In this document: one piece after another, positions 5,803 to 14,355 of the stretch | Position numbering within the stretch: position 1 is the stretch's first letter | Layout: each line of letters starts with the position of its first letter | Source: an uncultured Acetatifactor sp. | GTDB taxonomy: Bacteria > Bacillota > Clostridia > Lachnospirales > Lachnospiraceae | Assembly (NCBI GenBank): GCA_948896875.1 | Contig: CAQUWW010000058.1 | Span: 487-16,990, forward strand | Direction: 5' to 3' | DNA: 16,504 nt | Program-made: the position numbers and the translations under genes | The notes under the pieces: generated by a model | Told to the model about the DNA's origin: nothing | Seen by the model: the letters and a program-made list of their open reading frames with translations, nothing else | Databases searched by the model: none

Positions 5803-7491
5803 ATGCGTGAAAATTTGAAGAAGATACTGAAAATATTCTTTTTTTCCATAGTGTTTGTAATCATGGCGGGATGCCTTGGGATTCTGATCTGTGCCTTGAA
5901 TCCTTCACTGACGGCGATGCTGGCGGAAAAAGTGGAAACGATGAATTCGGCGCCGCCGGCCGGAAGCGGAGGAGTGGAGATCGGCTTTTTGCCGGGGGAA
6001 GGTGGTTCCGAAGAGATTCAGCCAGGTGTGAATGAAGATTGGCTGGGAGAATTGACGGATTCCGGTTATGAGCCGCCTGTAAGCCGTCCGGCGGATCCGC
6101 CTGCGGCTGTGAGCGGGAGAACGGGATATGAGCCGGTGCAGGAGGAAGCGGAGCAGATCGCGCAGGAGGAAGCGGATCAGCTGGCGGATACTGTGGCTCC
6201 GGGAGATACAGGCAGCGGACTTACCTTCGACGGAGAGCTTTATCCCTATTATGCCATGCTGGAAAGGGATATGCAGCAGCTGTACAGTCAGATTTATGCC
6301 AATGCCTTGCAGCGCAATACTGTGTTTGCGCCGGTGGTATCCGCCAGTGTGGAGCAGCTTAAGAGTGTGTTTGAAGCGGTCTATAACGATCATCCGGAGC
6401 TTTTCTGGCTGGAGACCGCGTACTCCTGTAAATATCTTCCCAATGGCGGCTGTGTGGAGATTACCCTGAAATATAATGAAACCGCAGAGAATCTGGAAGA
6501 GGCGAAGCAACGCTTTGACGGAGCGGCGGAGGAGATTTTGGCCGGCGCCAGAGCACTGGGTTCCGATAGTGAAAAAGAAAAATACATTCATGACGCTCTG
6601 ATGCAGTCTGTGGTTTATGAAGTAAGTGCGCCCATGAATCAGAGCGCATACAGCGCCCTGGTAAACGGAAGGAGTGTCTGTGCCGGATACGCCAGAGCGT
6701 TCCAGCATCTGATGCAGCAGTTGGGGATTCCCTGCTATTACTGCACCGGTTATGCGGGAGAGGAGCATGCGTGGAATATTGTCAGGATGGACGGCGCTTA
6801 TCGCAATGTGGATGTCACCTGGGATGATACGGAGACGCCCACTTATGACTACTACAATAAGACGGACAGAGAGTTCGCCCCCACCCATATGCGGACAGGG
6901 TTGTCCGTATATCTGCCGGCCTGTACAGGAGAGGGAGACGGCACAGGAAATGCCGGGAATCCGGCGCCGGATGCGGAAGGGACAAATGGGAACAGTGATG
7001 AAATCAATAGTGCCGAAGGCAACGGTGCCGAGGAAGCGGATGCAGGGGAAGAGGAAGAGAGTGGCACAGACCTTTCAGGCTTGAGCCTGTCGGAGCTGAT
7101 CAATCCGAATCCCATACAGCCTGTGGCATGGCAGAGCAAGATCAGTACGCCGGTAGATAATGAGGGAAAGACCACGGACGAGCGGAGGCGGGAAAGCCTG
7201 GAGAAGGCAGGAATTACAGAAGATCAGGTGCGGGATACGATGCAGGAGTATTACGAGGACTGCTGGAAGCTGTTGAAGGAAGTCGGAAAGGGAGATCAGC
7301 AGTTCTCCAATGTCATTCCAAAGTCCCTCTGGAGCTCGGTAGAGCAGGCTTACAGTACCGGGAATTACTGGAAGGGATATGTGGAAGGCGCACTGAAGGA
7401 TCTGGGAGTGGAGAATTTTGCGATTCAGATCCAGGTACAGGACCTGGGCGGAGAGTATTACCGCCTGTATCATAATGTGCTTACATATTAG
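5803..7491 (+). CDS. Membrane-anchored transglutaminase-like protein
   Basis: From the ATG at 5803 this is a 562-residue protein with one N-terminal membrane segment (about residues 7-28, FFFSIVFVIMAGCLGILICA) and the rest probably outside the cell. After a low-complexity acidic linker (about 45-135), a transglutaminase-like cysteine-protease fold follows with the triad C293 (RSVCAGYARAF), H322 (EEHAWN) and D337 (VDVTWDD). A second G/N/E/D-rich linker (about 375-430) leads to a C-terminal domain of no recognised family. Such proteins act in envelope or peptide processing; the substrate is unknown. The open frame extends up to 5707, but that part lies on the promoter/leader repeat, so 5803 is preferred even though its ribosome site (GGCGGA, very close) is weak. 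A strong terminator follows. Confidence 0.85.
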   Translation: MRENLKKILKIFFFSIVFVIMAGCLGILICALNPSLTAMLAEKVETMNSAPPAGSGGVEIGFLPGEGGSEEIQPGVNEDWLGELTDSGYEPPVSRPADPPAAVSGRTGYEPVQEEAEQIAQEEADQLADTVAPGDTGSGLTFDGELYPYYAMLERDMQQLYSQIYANALQRNTVFAPVVSASVEQLKSVFEAVYNDHPELFWLETAYSCKYLPNGGCVEITLKYNETAENLEEAKQRFDGAAEEILAGARALGSDSEKEKYIHDALMQSVVYEVSAPMNQSAYSALVNGRSVCAGYARAFQHLMQQLGIPCYYCTGYAGEEHAWNIVRMDGAYRNVDVTWDDTETPTYDYYNKTDREFAPTHMRTGLSVYLPACTGEGDGTGNAGNPAPDAEGTNGNSDEINSAEGNGAEEADAGEEEESGTDLSGLSLSELINPNPIQPVAWQSKISTPVDNEGKTTDERRRESLEKAGITEDQVRDTMQEYYEDCWKLLKEVGKGDQQFSNVIPKSLWSSVEQAYSTGNYWKGYVEGALKDLGVENFAIQIQVQDLGGEYYRLYHNVLTY

Positions 7492-7523
7492 ATGGCGGTG
7501 AAAAACAACAGATAGTCAAAATG

Positions 7524-7555
7524 AGGGATTGCACTCAGGTGTGATCTCTTTTTTT
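7524..7555 (+). terminator. Rho-independent terminator after the transglutaminase-like gene
   Basis: AGGGATTGCAC (7524-7534) and GTGTGATCTCT (7539-7549) form an 11-bp stem with some G-U pairs around a TCAG loop, followed by a run of T to 7555. Confidence 0.8.
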
Positions 7556-7566
7556 CTTATAGGAAA

Positions 7567-7584
7567 GTCCGTCGCCAGACGGAC
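7567..7584 (+). other. Perfect hairpin between two terminators
   Basis: GTCCGTC (7567-7573) and GACGGAC (7578-7584) form a perfect 7-bp stem with a GCCA loop. It has no T-tract of its own. Together with the hairpin at 7599 it may be part of a short structured transcript. Confidence 0.5.
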
Positions 7585-7598
7585 ATGGAATCAGTAAG

Positions 7599-7617
7599 GT
7601 GCCGAAGGCACTTTTTT
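7599..7617 (+). terminator. Second intrinsic terminator
   Basis: GTGCC (7599-7603), loop GAA, GGCAC (7607-7611), then TTTTTT (7612-7617). The stem is short but G+C rich with a full T-tract. It ends 44 bases after the first terminator's T-tract begins to fade, so it is either a backup terminator or the end of a small RNA. Confidence 0.65.
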
Positions 7618-7687
7618 ATGCGCAGGCCCGCATGGATGCAAGCTTGACAATAGCAGACTGGTGAGACGAGGAATTTATGATTGAGGG

Positions 7688-7734
7688 TTTACAAAGTAGA
7701 CAGAGTGTGATATGATGTGTTTACAATGTAGACA
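7688..7734 (+). promoter_or_regulatory. Promoter with two BlaI-type operators
   Basis: TTTACA (7688-7693) and TATGAT (7711-7716) with a 17-base spacer form the promoter. Two near-identical 15-mers, TTTACAAAGTAGACA (7688-7702) and TTTACAATGTAGACA (7720-7734), start 32 bases apart, about three helical turns. The second contains TACA-A-TGTA, the BlaI/MecI operator pattern. One covers the -35 box and the other the expected start point, as expected for autorepression. Confidence 0.8.
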
Positions 7735-7764
7735 ATGAGAAACAAGCCGGAGGAGTGAGACGAA

Positions 7765-8142
7765 ATGAAGACATTAAGTGAAGCAGAATGGAATATTATG
7801 GAGAGTCTGTGGGAAGCTTCTCCGAAGGTGGGGAGTCAGATTGTGGCAGACATGGGGGGGCGGATTGGATGGAGTAGAAGTACCACTCTGACCATGTTGA
7901 AAAGGATGACGGAGAAGGGATTACTTTCCTGTCGGGACAACGGACAGATGAAAGAATATTCCGCATTGATTGAGCGGGAAGATGCCGTAAAGAAAGAGAC
8001 GGAAAGCTTTTTGCAGAGAGTTTATCACGGAAGTATAAGCATGCTGGTAAGCAGTTTTGTGGAGAGAAAGCGGCTGAGCCCGGAGGAACTGGCAGAGCTT
8101 CGGCAGATTTTGGATAGAGCAGAGGAAGAACGTTATGAGTGA
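7765..8142 (+). CDS. BlaI/MecI-family transcriptional repressor
   Basis: This 125-residue protein is the usual length for BlaI repressors. The N-terminal winged helix (about 1-70) has the family pattern LSEAEWNIMESLWE ... GWSRSTTLTMLKRMTEKGLL. The C-terminal helices (about 75-123) form the dimerisation part, where a partner protease normally cuts to relieve repression. GGAGGAG lies 9 bases before the ATG. The stop overlaps the start of the M56 protease gene (ATGAGTGA), the standard two-gene regulatory pair. Two matching operators lie in its own promoter. The genes controlled beyond this pair are not visible here; no beta-lactamase is nearby, so a resistance role should not be assumed. Confidence 0.93.
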   Translation: MKTLSEAEWNIMESLWEASPKVGSQIVADMGGRIGWSRSTTLTMLKRMTEKGLLSCRDNGQMKEYSALIEREDAVKKETESFLQRVYHGSISMLVSSFVERKRLSPEELAELRQILDRAEEERYE

Positions 8143-10642
8143 GTGGATCATATCATCGTGTATATTGATTTTATTTGTATTGGGTATTCGTCACCTGTTC
8201 CGGAACCGGTTTTCCATGCGGGTGAGATATGCATTATGGCTGGTGGTAGCGGTGAGACTGCTGGTTCCTGTATCCATTTCGGAAAGTCCCCTCAGTGTAT
8301 TGAATTTGGTAAATTTGGAGAAGGTGGCTGAGAAGCTTTCAGCATTTTGGAGTAGTGAAGAAGCGGTTGAATTTCCGGGGCAGCAATCCCTGTCTGCTGC
8401 TCAGAAGGAAAACCGGCCGGAGACGGTGGAACCTGCAGGGCAGAAAAGGGATGTCGCGGGAGCCGTGTTATTGGAACTGGAAGAGGACGGCCTGGAGAAC
8501 CAGGGGGTGACAGCCGGGCAGAATATGCAGCAGAATGTACAGGGAATGAAGGCCGGATACAGTAAGCCGGTGGAAGCAGCACAGAAGCTGGGACAGCATG
8601 AGATAGGGAAAGCCGGTGGAGCGGAAGGGCTTCGTGGCAGAGGGCGGACATTGCTTTTGGTGATATGGCTGTCCGGGGCGGTGGTGAGCGCAGGTGTTCT
8701 TTTGACAGTGAATATCCGTTATCGGCGGAGCGTGTATGGTTCCCGGAAAAGGTTCAGGACAGGAATGGAGAGCACTTTGCCTGTGTATGTGACGTCTGCC
8801 GTTTCCACTCCCTGTATGTTTGGATTACGGCATACGGCGATTTACCTGCCGCCACAGGCCATAAAAGAGCGAAGCAGGTTAAAGTATATTCTATATCATG
8901 AGAATACCCACTACAGACATTTGGATCACCTGTGGGTGCTGGTCCGGGCGACCTGCGTCTGCATCCACTGGTATAATCCTCTGGTCTGGCTGGCAGCAGG
9001 ACTGTCCAGACAGGATTGTGAACTGGCTTGCGATGAAGAGACGCTGGAGATCCTGGGCGAGAAGGAGCGGATTCCTTACGGCAGGACACTTCTGGATTTC
9101 AGTGCGCCGGGAGATATCTTGTTCGGCGGTTTCCAGCTGTCTACTGCAATGTCCGGCAGAAAAAAACAGCTGAAGGAGCGGCTGATGCTGGTGATCGAAC
9201 AGCCGCAGAGATATGTGAGTACATTGGTGCTCACGATTATCTTGGTGATTGTGGGTTCGGCGATGACTTTTACAGGGAAGGTGAGCGGTGGAGAGCCGGA
9301 AGAGGATACCATGCCGGAAGGGGATGCAGTGTCTGCGACAAATGGGCCGGATGACCGGCATCCGGAACCTGACGGAGCAGGCAGAGACTTTTCAGAAGGC
9401 TTGACAGCACAGACGGAAAATGTGGAAACTGTCAGCCTTGTATCGATTGATCTGAATGACGGGAAGGAATACACCCTGAAAATCGGGGGAGAGGCTATTT
9501 CCGAAGGAGAATACCGGATCAAGGAGATTACTCTGAACTGGGTGCATGATAAAAAGGAAGAAACTCTCCAGACCATTTCATTGGAAACTGTGCGGTGCCT
9601 GTATACCGAAACTATGACTGCATTTCAAAGTGACGGGCAGCTATGGCAGCCTTCTTCGGAGGAGGAGCCGCTCTATGCAAAATGCCTTTATAGGGTGGAG
9701 GAATCTGACGCTTATGCAGGTGGACAGATGCAGACAGAAAAGAACGGCAGGATTGTCTCTCCTGTCTCCGACGGAGGCATAGTGGTGGCGGATTTGAATT
9801 TTGACGGATACCAGGACTTCTGCCTGCAGGGTGGAAATGACAGTAGAAATATTCCTTATTATTGCTATTTGTGGGAGCCGGAGAGCGGCGTGTTTGAGCC
9901 TGCCTATATGATTCCAAATGTCCGGGTGATGGAAGAGGAAAAACTGCTGGAGAGTGCCACAGAGGACGGAAACGGAATACAATCTGTAAAATACTATCGT
10001 TTTGATGAGTCAGATTGTCTGCACCTGGTTCGATATGTGGAGAAGAATCCGGCGCCGGACGCGGTATTTCCCACATTGGATCTGACTTATGTGGAGACAG
10101 CCTATGCCCTGCCCGCGGTGGATGAGTGGGATTATGGAACTATTTATGGCGGCGCGCTGGCAGAGCGGTTTGTCTGGTGGGCGAAGAAGGCTCTGACCGA
10201 ATTATATGAATGGAGCGGAACAAAGATTGATACCGCCTGCTTCTGTGTGACAACCTTCGGGGATTTTTCATTTGGACAGACAGAAGAAGACATACGTGCA
10301 TCCCGGGTTTATTACAGCCGCCGGTATGGGACCGGCGCCGGCTTTGAGGACTGCATCGAGGGCATGGACCTGGTTACGGAGAGGACGGTGTGGTATTCGC
10401 CTGTGACTCAGTGGAAGGTACCGGAAGATAGGGAGAACAGGACGGACGAACAGTTGGTGGAATGGTATTTTTCGCATTTATTTCTGGCTGAGGGAGAGGA
10501 GATAGGGACTATTCAATATGAGGCCGACGATGATTATATCGTACGGACAAAGTCCGGCCGATACTATGATTTGTTTCTGGATCCGGTTACCAGGGAATTG
10601 AGCAATGTCTGCGGACCTTATGAAGAGTATCCGAACCATTAG
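8135..10642 (+). CDS. M56 (BlaR1-like) membrane metalloprotease sensor with atypical C-terminal domain
   Basis: This 835-residue protein has four membrane segments (about 3-19, 27-45, 172-192, 360-380). Between the third and fourth lies a zinc protease domain with H255-ENT-H259 (HExxH) and E296 in ELACDE. That is the M56 layout of BlaR1/MecR1, in which an outer signal leads to cleavage of the partner repressor. A long low-complexity segment (about 75-170) separates segments two and three. The outer part after residue 380 is about 450 residues and has no SxxK or KTG motifs of a beta-lactam-binding domain. Instead it includes D553-LNFDGYQD-561, a calcium-loop-like motif seen in FG-GAP/XAC2610-type proteins. 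The sensed signal is therefore probably not a beta-lactam. It overlaps the repressor gene by 8 bases. Confidence 0.88.
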   Translation: MSEWIISSCILILFVLGIRHLFRNRFSMRVRYALWLVVAVRLLVPVSISESPLSVLNLVNLEKVAEKLSAFWSSEEAVEFPGQQSLSAAQKENRPETVEPAGQKRDVAGAVLLELEEDGLENQGVTAGQNMQQNVQGMKAGYSKPVEAAQKLGQHEIGKAGGAEGLRGRGRTLLLVIWLSGAVVSAGVLLTVNIRYRRSVYGSRKRFRTGMESTLPVYVTSAVSTPCMFGLRHTAIYLPPQAIKERSRLKYILYHENTHYRHLDHLWVLVRATCVCIHWYNPLVWLAAGLSRQDCELACDEETLEILGEKERIPYGRTLLDFSAPGDILFGGFQLSTAMSGRKKQLKERLMLVIEQPQRYVSTLVLTIILVIVGSAMTFTGKVSGGEPEEDTMPEGDAVSATNGPDDRHPEPDGAGRDFSEGLTAQTENVETVSLVSIDLNDGKEYTLKIGGEAISEGEYRIKEITLNWVHDKKEETLQTISLETVRCLYTETMTAFQSDGQLWQPSSEEEPLYAKCLYRVEESDAYAGGQMQTEKNGRIVSPVSDGGIVVADLNFDGYQDFCLQGGNDSRNIPYYCYLWEPESGVFEPAYMIPNVRVMEEEKLLESATEDGNGIQSVKYYRFDESDCLHLVRYVEKNPAPDAVFPTLDLTYVETAYALPAVDEWDYGTIYGGALAERFVWWAKKALTELYEWSGTKIDTACFCVTTFGDFSFGQTEEDIRASRVYYSRRYGTGAGFEDCIEGMDLVTERTVWYSPVTQWKVPEDRENRTDEQLVEWYFSHLFLAEGEEIGTIQYEADDDYIVRTKSGRYYDLFLDPVTRELSNVCGPYEEYPNH

Positions 10643-10718
10643 AACGGAAGCTGGTTGGGATTGCAGGATTATCCAAAAGATGGTACACTGGAGGAAAAGA
10701 GCAAAGGATAAGCTGCAA

Positions 10719-12482
10719 ATGGAAAAATGGTATGTGGCGGCCAAAAAAGCAGATTTCAACGCATGGGCCGCAAAATTCCACATCAGTCCCGTCATTGCGA
10801 GAGTATTGCGGAACCGGGATTTGACGGAGGAAGCGGAGGTAGAGAAATTTCTGTATGGGACACTGGAGGATTGCTATTCTCCGTGGCTGTTAAAAGATAT
10901 GGAGAAAGCGGTGGAGCAGATCTGCGCCGCTATAAAGGAGGGCATTTTTATCCGCGTCATCGGCGATTATGACGTGGATGGAATCTGCTCTTCTTATATT
11001 CTGACGCAAACGTTGCAGACGCTGGGGGCAAAGGTGGACACTGCCATTCCCCACCGCATCCATGACGGATACGGACTGAATGAACATCTGATTGAGGAGG
11101 CCTGGAAGGACGGCGTCGGCATGATTGTGACCTGCGATAACGGCATTGCCGCGGCGCCGCAGATTGCGCTTGCAGCTACTAAAGGAATGAAAGTGATTGT
11201 AACGGATCATCATGAGGTTCCTTTTGTATGGGAGGGAGAGCGGCGTCTGGAGCAGCTTCCGCCTGCGCTTGCTGTCATTAATCCGAAGCAGGAGTGCTGT
11301 AATTACCCTTTTCCCGGGATCTGCGGAGGTGCGGTGGCCTATAAGCTGGCCGCCGCATTGGCGGAGCGAACCTGTAATAAGGCTCTGTTGGGTGTCTTGG
11401 AAGAACTGCTGGAATTTGCGGCCCTGTCCACTGTCTGTGATGTGATGGAGCTTAAGGATGAGAACCGCATTTTGGTGAAAGAGGGGCTGAAGCGGCTGAA
11501 ACATACGCAGAATCAGGGCCTTGCGGCGTTGATGGAAGTCAATGGTATTGTGAGGGAACGGCTGAGCGCCTATCATCTGGGCTTTATCATCGGGCCCTGT
11601 CTCAATGCCACCGGGAGACTGGATACGGCACAGAGAGCGTTGGAGCTGTTGCAAAGCCGTTCCAAAGTGGAGGCCATGAGCGCGGCTAGAGAATTAAAGG
11701 AGCTGAATGACAGCAGGAAGAATCTGACTCTGCAGGGAGTGGAACAGGCGGAATGCTATATCAGGGAGCAGCAGATGGAACGGGATAAGGTGATGCTGAT
11801 CTTCCTTCCGCAGGTACATGAAAGCCTTGCGGGCATTATTGCGGGACGGATCAGAGAGCATTACAATCATCCTGTCTTCATCCTGACCAGGGGAGAAGAA
11901 GGGGTAAAAGGATCCGGCCGTTCCATAGAGGGGTATCATATGTATGAAGCCATGACGGAGGTCAGCCGGTATTTCACCAAGTTTGGCGGACATGCCATGG
12001 CGGCAGGCCTGTCCATGGCAGAGGAAGATATTCCTCTTCTGCGTCGGGAATTAAATGAAAAATGTAGATTGACAGAAGAGGATTTTATTCCCAAAGTACA
12101 TATTGATGTGCCGATGCCATTGGCTTATGCGGATGAAAGGACTGCGGATGAGCTGGAGCTGCTGGAGCCCTTCGGCGTAGGAAACCCCAAACCGCTTTTT
12201 GCCCAGAAGGATCTGATTTTCAAGTCCGGGTATAAGATGGGTGCCAATAAATCCTGCGCAAGATACCGGGTGCGGACGCCGGAGGGAGAAGAGAAGCAGC
12301 TGGTATTTTTTGGGGATCTGGAGGCCTTCGAAGCTTTTCTGGAAGAGAAATACGGTTCCGGAGCCGGGGAGGCGCTGTATTCCGGCCGGGGGAATTTCCC
12401 CGTTTCCGTGACATATCAGCTGGGCAAAAATACGTACAGAGGCAGAACGGAATTACAATATGTCATGCAGAATTATTCCTGA
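10719..12482 (+). CDS. recJ: Single-stranded-DNA exonuclease RecJ
   Basis: This 587-residue DHH-family 5'-3' exonuclease acts in recombination and mismatch or base-excision repair. It has motif I D83-YDVDG, motif TCDNGIAA, motif DHH at D163-H165 (VTDHHEVP), then NPKQE and CGGAVAYKLA. The DHHA1 part has the GGHAMAAGLSM motif, and a C-terminal OB-like region (about 460-560) follows. The length is normal for the family. The frame is open from 10605, but the ATG at 10719 is chosen because AAAGGA lies 10 bases upstream and the protein then starts like other RecJ proteins. It begins 76 bases after the M56 gene with no terminator between, so it may receive transcription from there. The MATE gene follows 45 bases later. 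Confidence 0.95.
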   Translation: MEKWYVAAKKADFNAWAAKFHISPVIARVLRNRDLTEEAEVEKFLYGTLEDCYSPWLLKDMEKAVEQICAAIKEGIFIRVIGDYDVDGICSSYILTQTLQTLGAKVDTAIPHRIHDGYGLNEHLIEEAWKDGVGMIVTCDNGIAAAPQIALAATKGMKVIVTDHHEVPFVWEGERRLEQLPPALAVINPKQECCNYPFPGICGGAVAYKLAAALAERTCNKALLGVLEELLEFAALSTVCDVMELKDENRILVKEGLKRLKHTQNQGLAALMEVNGIVRERLSAYHLGFIIGPCLNATGRLDTAQRALELLQSRSKVEAMSAARELKELNDSRKNLTLQGVEQAECYIREQQMERDKVMLIFLPQVHESLAGIIAGRIREHYNHPVFILTRGEEGVKGSGRSIEGYHMYEAMTEVSRYFTKFGGHAMAAGLSMAEEDIPLLRRELNEKCRLTEEDFIPKVHIDVPMPLAYADERTADELELLEPFGVGNPKPLFAQKDLIFKSGYKMGANKSCARYRVRTPEGEEKQLVFFGDLEAFEAFLEEKYGSGAGEALYSGRGNFPVSVTYQLGKNTYRGRTELQYVMQNYS

Positions 12483-12527
12483 GGGAAGGAAAGATTTGCA
12501 ACAAAGCCTGGGGAGAATGGAGTATAT

Positions 12528-13883
12528 ATGACAAACGATTTTTCAAAGGGGAAGGTGTGGCAGAATATTATTTACCAATCCATTCCTTTGATGCTGGCAC
12601 AGCTGGTGCACCTTTTGTATAATGTGGTAGATCGGATTTATATCGGGCATCTGCCGGGGACGGACAGTCTTGCACTGACAGGAATCGGGCTGGCATTTCC
12701 TCTGACAACCCTGATTGCGGCTTTTACCAATTTATTCGGCACCGGCGGAACACCCCTGTTTTCCATAGCCAGAGGGGCAGGGGAGGAGGAGCGCGGAGAA
12801 AAAATTCTGGGGAATACCTTTTCTCTTTTGTTATTGTGTTCTCTGATCATGTTTGGTTTCTGCTATCTGCTGCGCAGGCCCATACTGTATCTGTTTGGAG
12901 CCAGTGATGCCTCTTATGCTTATGCGGATGCCTATCTGAAGATTTATCTCATCGGGACTCCTTTTGCCATGCTGTCCACAGGGTTGAATGGTTTTATCAA
13001 TGCTCAGGGATTTCCCAGAGTTGGGATGATGACGACTATGATTGGAGCGGTTCTGAACCTGATTCTGGACCCGATTTTTATCTTCGGAATGGATATGGGA
13101 GTGAGCGGCGCGGCTTTGGCTACTGTTCTGAGCCAGCTGGTTTCCTGCGTCTGGGTACTCCGGTTCCTGACCGGGAAAAAGGTACTGCTGCGAATCAGAA
13201 AACAATGGTTGAAGGTGGACTGGAAGCTGACCAGAGAGATTACAGCCCTGGGAATGGCAGGCTTTATCATGCAGGGAACCAACTGCCTGGTGCAGGTGGT
13301 GTGCAACGCTACTTTAAAGAGATACGGCGGCGATTTGTATGTGGGAATCATGACGGTGATCAACTCGGTGAGGGAAATTCTGTCTCTGCCGGTGAGCGGT
13401 CTGACGAGCGGCGCCCAGCCGGTGCTGGGCTATAATTATGGGGCAAAGCAGTTTGGACGGGTCTGTCAGGGAATCCGCTTTACGGCGGCAGTGGGAATCG
13501 TCTATACAGTGCTTGCGTGGGTATTCGTAATCTGCTGTCCCCATTTCCTGCTCTCCATATTTACGGAGGATGGGGCGATGCTGGAAGCCGGTGCACAGGC
13601 TTTACATCTGTATTTCTTCGGTTTCTTTTTCATGGCATTTCAGTTTACGGGACAGTCGGCCTTTACAGCATTGGGTTATTCAAAGCAGGCCATTTTCTTC
13701 TCTCTATTGCGGAAGGCGGTGATTGTGGCGCCTTTGACAGTGCTTTTGCCGAGACTGGGAATGGGAGTGGACGGCGTGTTCTGGGCGGAGCCGATTTCCA
13801 ACTGCATCGGCGGCCTGGCGTGCTTTATTACCATGTATTTTGTCCTGTACCGGAGATTGCAGGTGGGGGCGCAGAATGGTTGA
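12528..13883 (+). CDS. MATE-family multidrug/sodium antiporter
   Basis: This 451-residue integral membrane protein has the twelve-helix pattern of MATE transporters in two similar halves. Visible family features are LYNVVDRIYIGHLPG near the first helices, GTGGTPLFSIARGAGE, NLILDPIFIFGMDMGVSGAALATVLSQ closing the first half, and SGAQPVLGYNYGAKQF in the second. Such proteins export drugs or metabolites in exchange for Na+ or H+. The substrate cannot be told from sequence. ATGGAG ahead of the ATG at 12528 gives a usable ribosome site. It follows recJ by 45 bases without a terminator, so the two may be cotranscribed. No clear intrinsic terminator was seen after it; A+T-rich mobile DNA begins just downstream. 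Confidence 0.93.
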   Translation: MTNDFSKGKVWQNIIYQSIPLMLAQLVHLLYNVVDRIYIGHLPGTDSLALTGIGLAFPLTTLIAAFTNLFGTGGTPLFSIARGAGEEERGEKILGNTFSLLLLCSLIMFGFCYLLRRPILYLFGASDASYAYADAYLKIYLIGTPFAMLSTGLNGFINAQGFPRVGMMTTMIGAVLNLILDPIFIFGMDMGVSGAALATVLSQLVSCVWVLRFLTGKKVLLRIRKQWLKVDWKLTREITALGMAGFIMQGTNCLVQVVCNATLKRYGGDLYVGIMTVINSVREILSLPVSGLTSGAQPVLGYNYGAKQFGRVCQGIRFTAAVGIVYTVLAWVFVICCPHFLLSIFTEDGAMLEAGAQALHLYFFGFFFMAFQFTGQSAFTALGYSKQAIFFSLLRKAVIVAPLTVLLPRLGMGVDGVFWAEPISNCIGGLACFITMYFVLYRRLQVGAQNG

Positions 13884-13980
13884 ATCTATTCCTCAGAGTC
13901 AATAAATGCAGTGTGGTGTTTGAGAACCTGTAGAGAACGCCTGTAAGGAGAAAAACATTGCATCTGGGGAAAAGGTGAAA

Positions 13981-14220
13981 TCATTCATCAAGTGATTTAT
14001 GGATTACTTCACCTTGTTCTAGCTGGGCAAAGCTATGGTCTAATTTTTTTAGATATTCCTCATTCCTTTTTGCTTTTGCCATTTCGTTATACTCTTTTTC
14101 CGATATGATTACTACATTTTCATTTTTAGGCCGTGACACAACAAGCGTTTCGCCTCTTATTACTTTATTGCACTATTCTTTAAAATTTTCACGCACATCC
14201 ATGCTTTTTACTGCTAACAT
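13981..14220 (-). pseudogene. Phd/YefM-type antitoxin, interrupted by an in-frame stop
   Basis: On the minus strand an 80-codon frame runs from ATG at 14220 to TGA at 13981 and reads as a Phd/YefM antitoxin: MLAVKSMDVRENFKE, stop, then CNKVIRGETLVVSRP, ENVVIISEKEYNEMAKA and a charged C-terminal tail. The only defect is a TAG at 14175-14173 where the family usually has an aromatic residue (FKEY). GAGGTG lies 5 bases upstream of the ATG. In intact systems this protein represses its operon and neutralises a RelE/YoeB-type toxin. No toxin frame follows in the spacer up to the MATE gene. It may therefore be a dead remnant; the alternative, that stop readthrough or a sequencing error hides an intact orphan antitoxin, cannot be excluded. 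Confidence 0.8.
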
Positions 14221-14258
14221 AGTATCACCTCACAAATTCGTATGTTTTCCGTACTTTT

Positions 14259-14287
14259 ATTATATTTGGTTATTATGTACCTGTCGA
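14259..14287 (-). promoter_or_regulatory. Promoter of the antitoxin relic
   Basis: On the minus strand TCGACA (14287-14282) and TATAAT (14264-14259) are 17 bases apart, reading towards the antitoxin relic start at 14220. Confidence 0.5.
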
Positions 14288-14355
14288 ATTATATTATGTT
14301 GGAAATTCAAAGAAATTGAATAACATCCCAACCATAAGGGGCAAGGCTGAATTCC

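Larger units (their letters stand above)
13884..14355. other. A+T-rich spacer holding only an antitoxin pseudogene
   Basis: No intact gene is seen in these 472 bases. They hold a short imperfect tandem repeat (GAGAACCTGTA at 13922-13932, then GAGAACGCCTGTA at 13933-13945), the minus-strand Phd/YefM relic with its promoter, and a small dyad ATTCAA/TTGAAT (14305-14310, 14316-14321) of unknown meaning. Composition changes clearly from the genes to the left. Confidence 0.6.

Noticed and set aside
7561..7584. Start of an RNase P RNA (GGAAAGTCC motif)
   Set aside because: Only this short match is present; none of the further conserved helices or the expected length follows.
13922..13945. Tandem GAGAAC-CTGTA repeat as a possible att site
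   Set aside because: Only two imperfect copies of 11-13 bases; no matching copy was seen at the other side of the island within the window.
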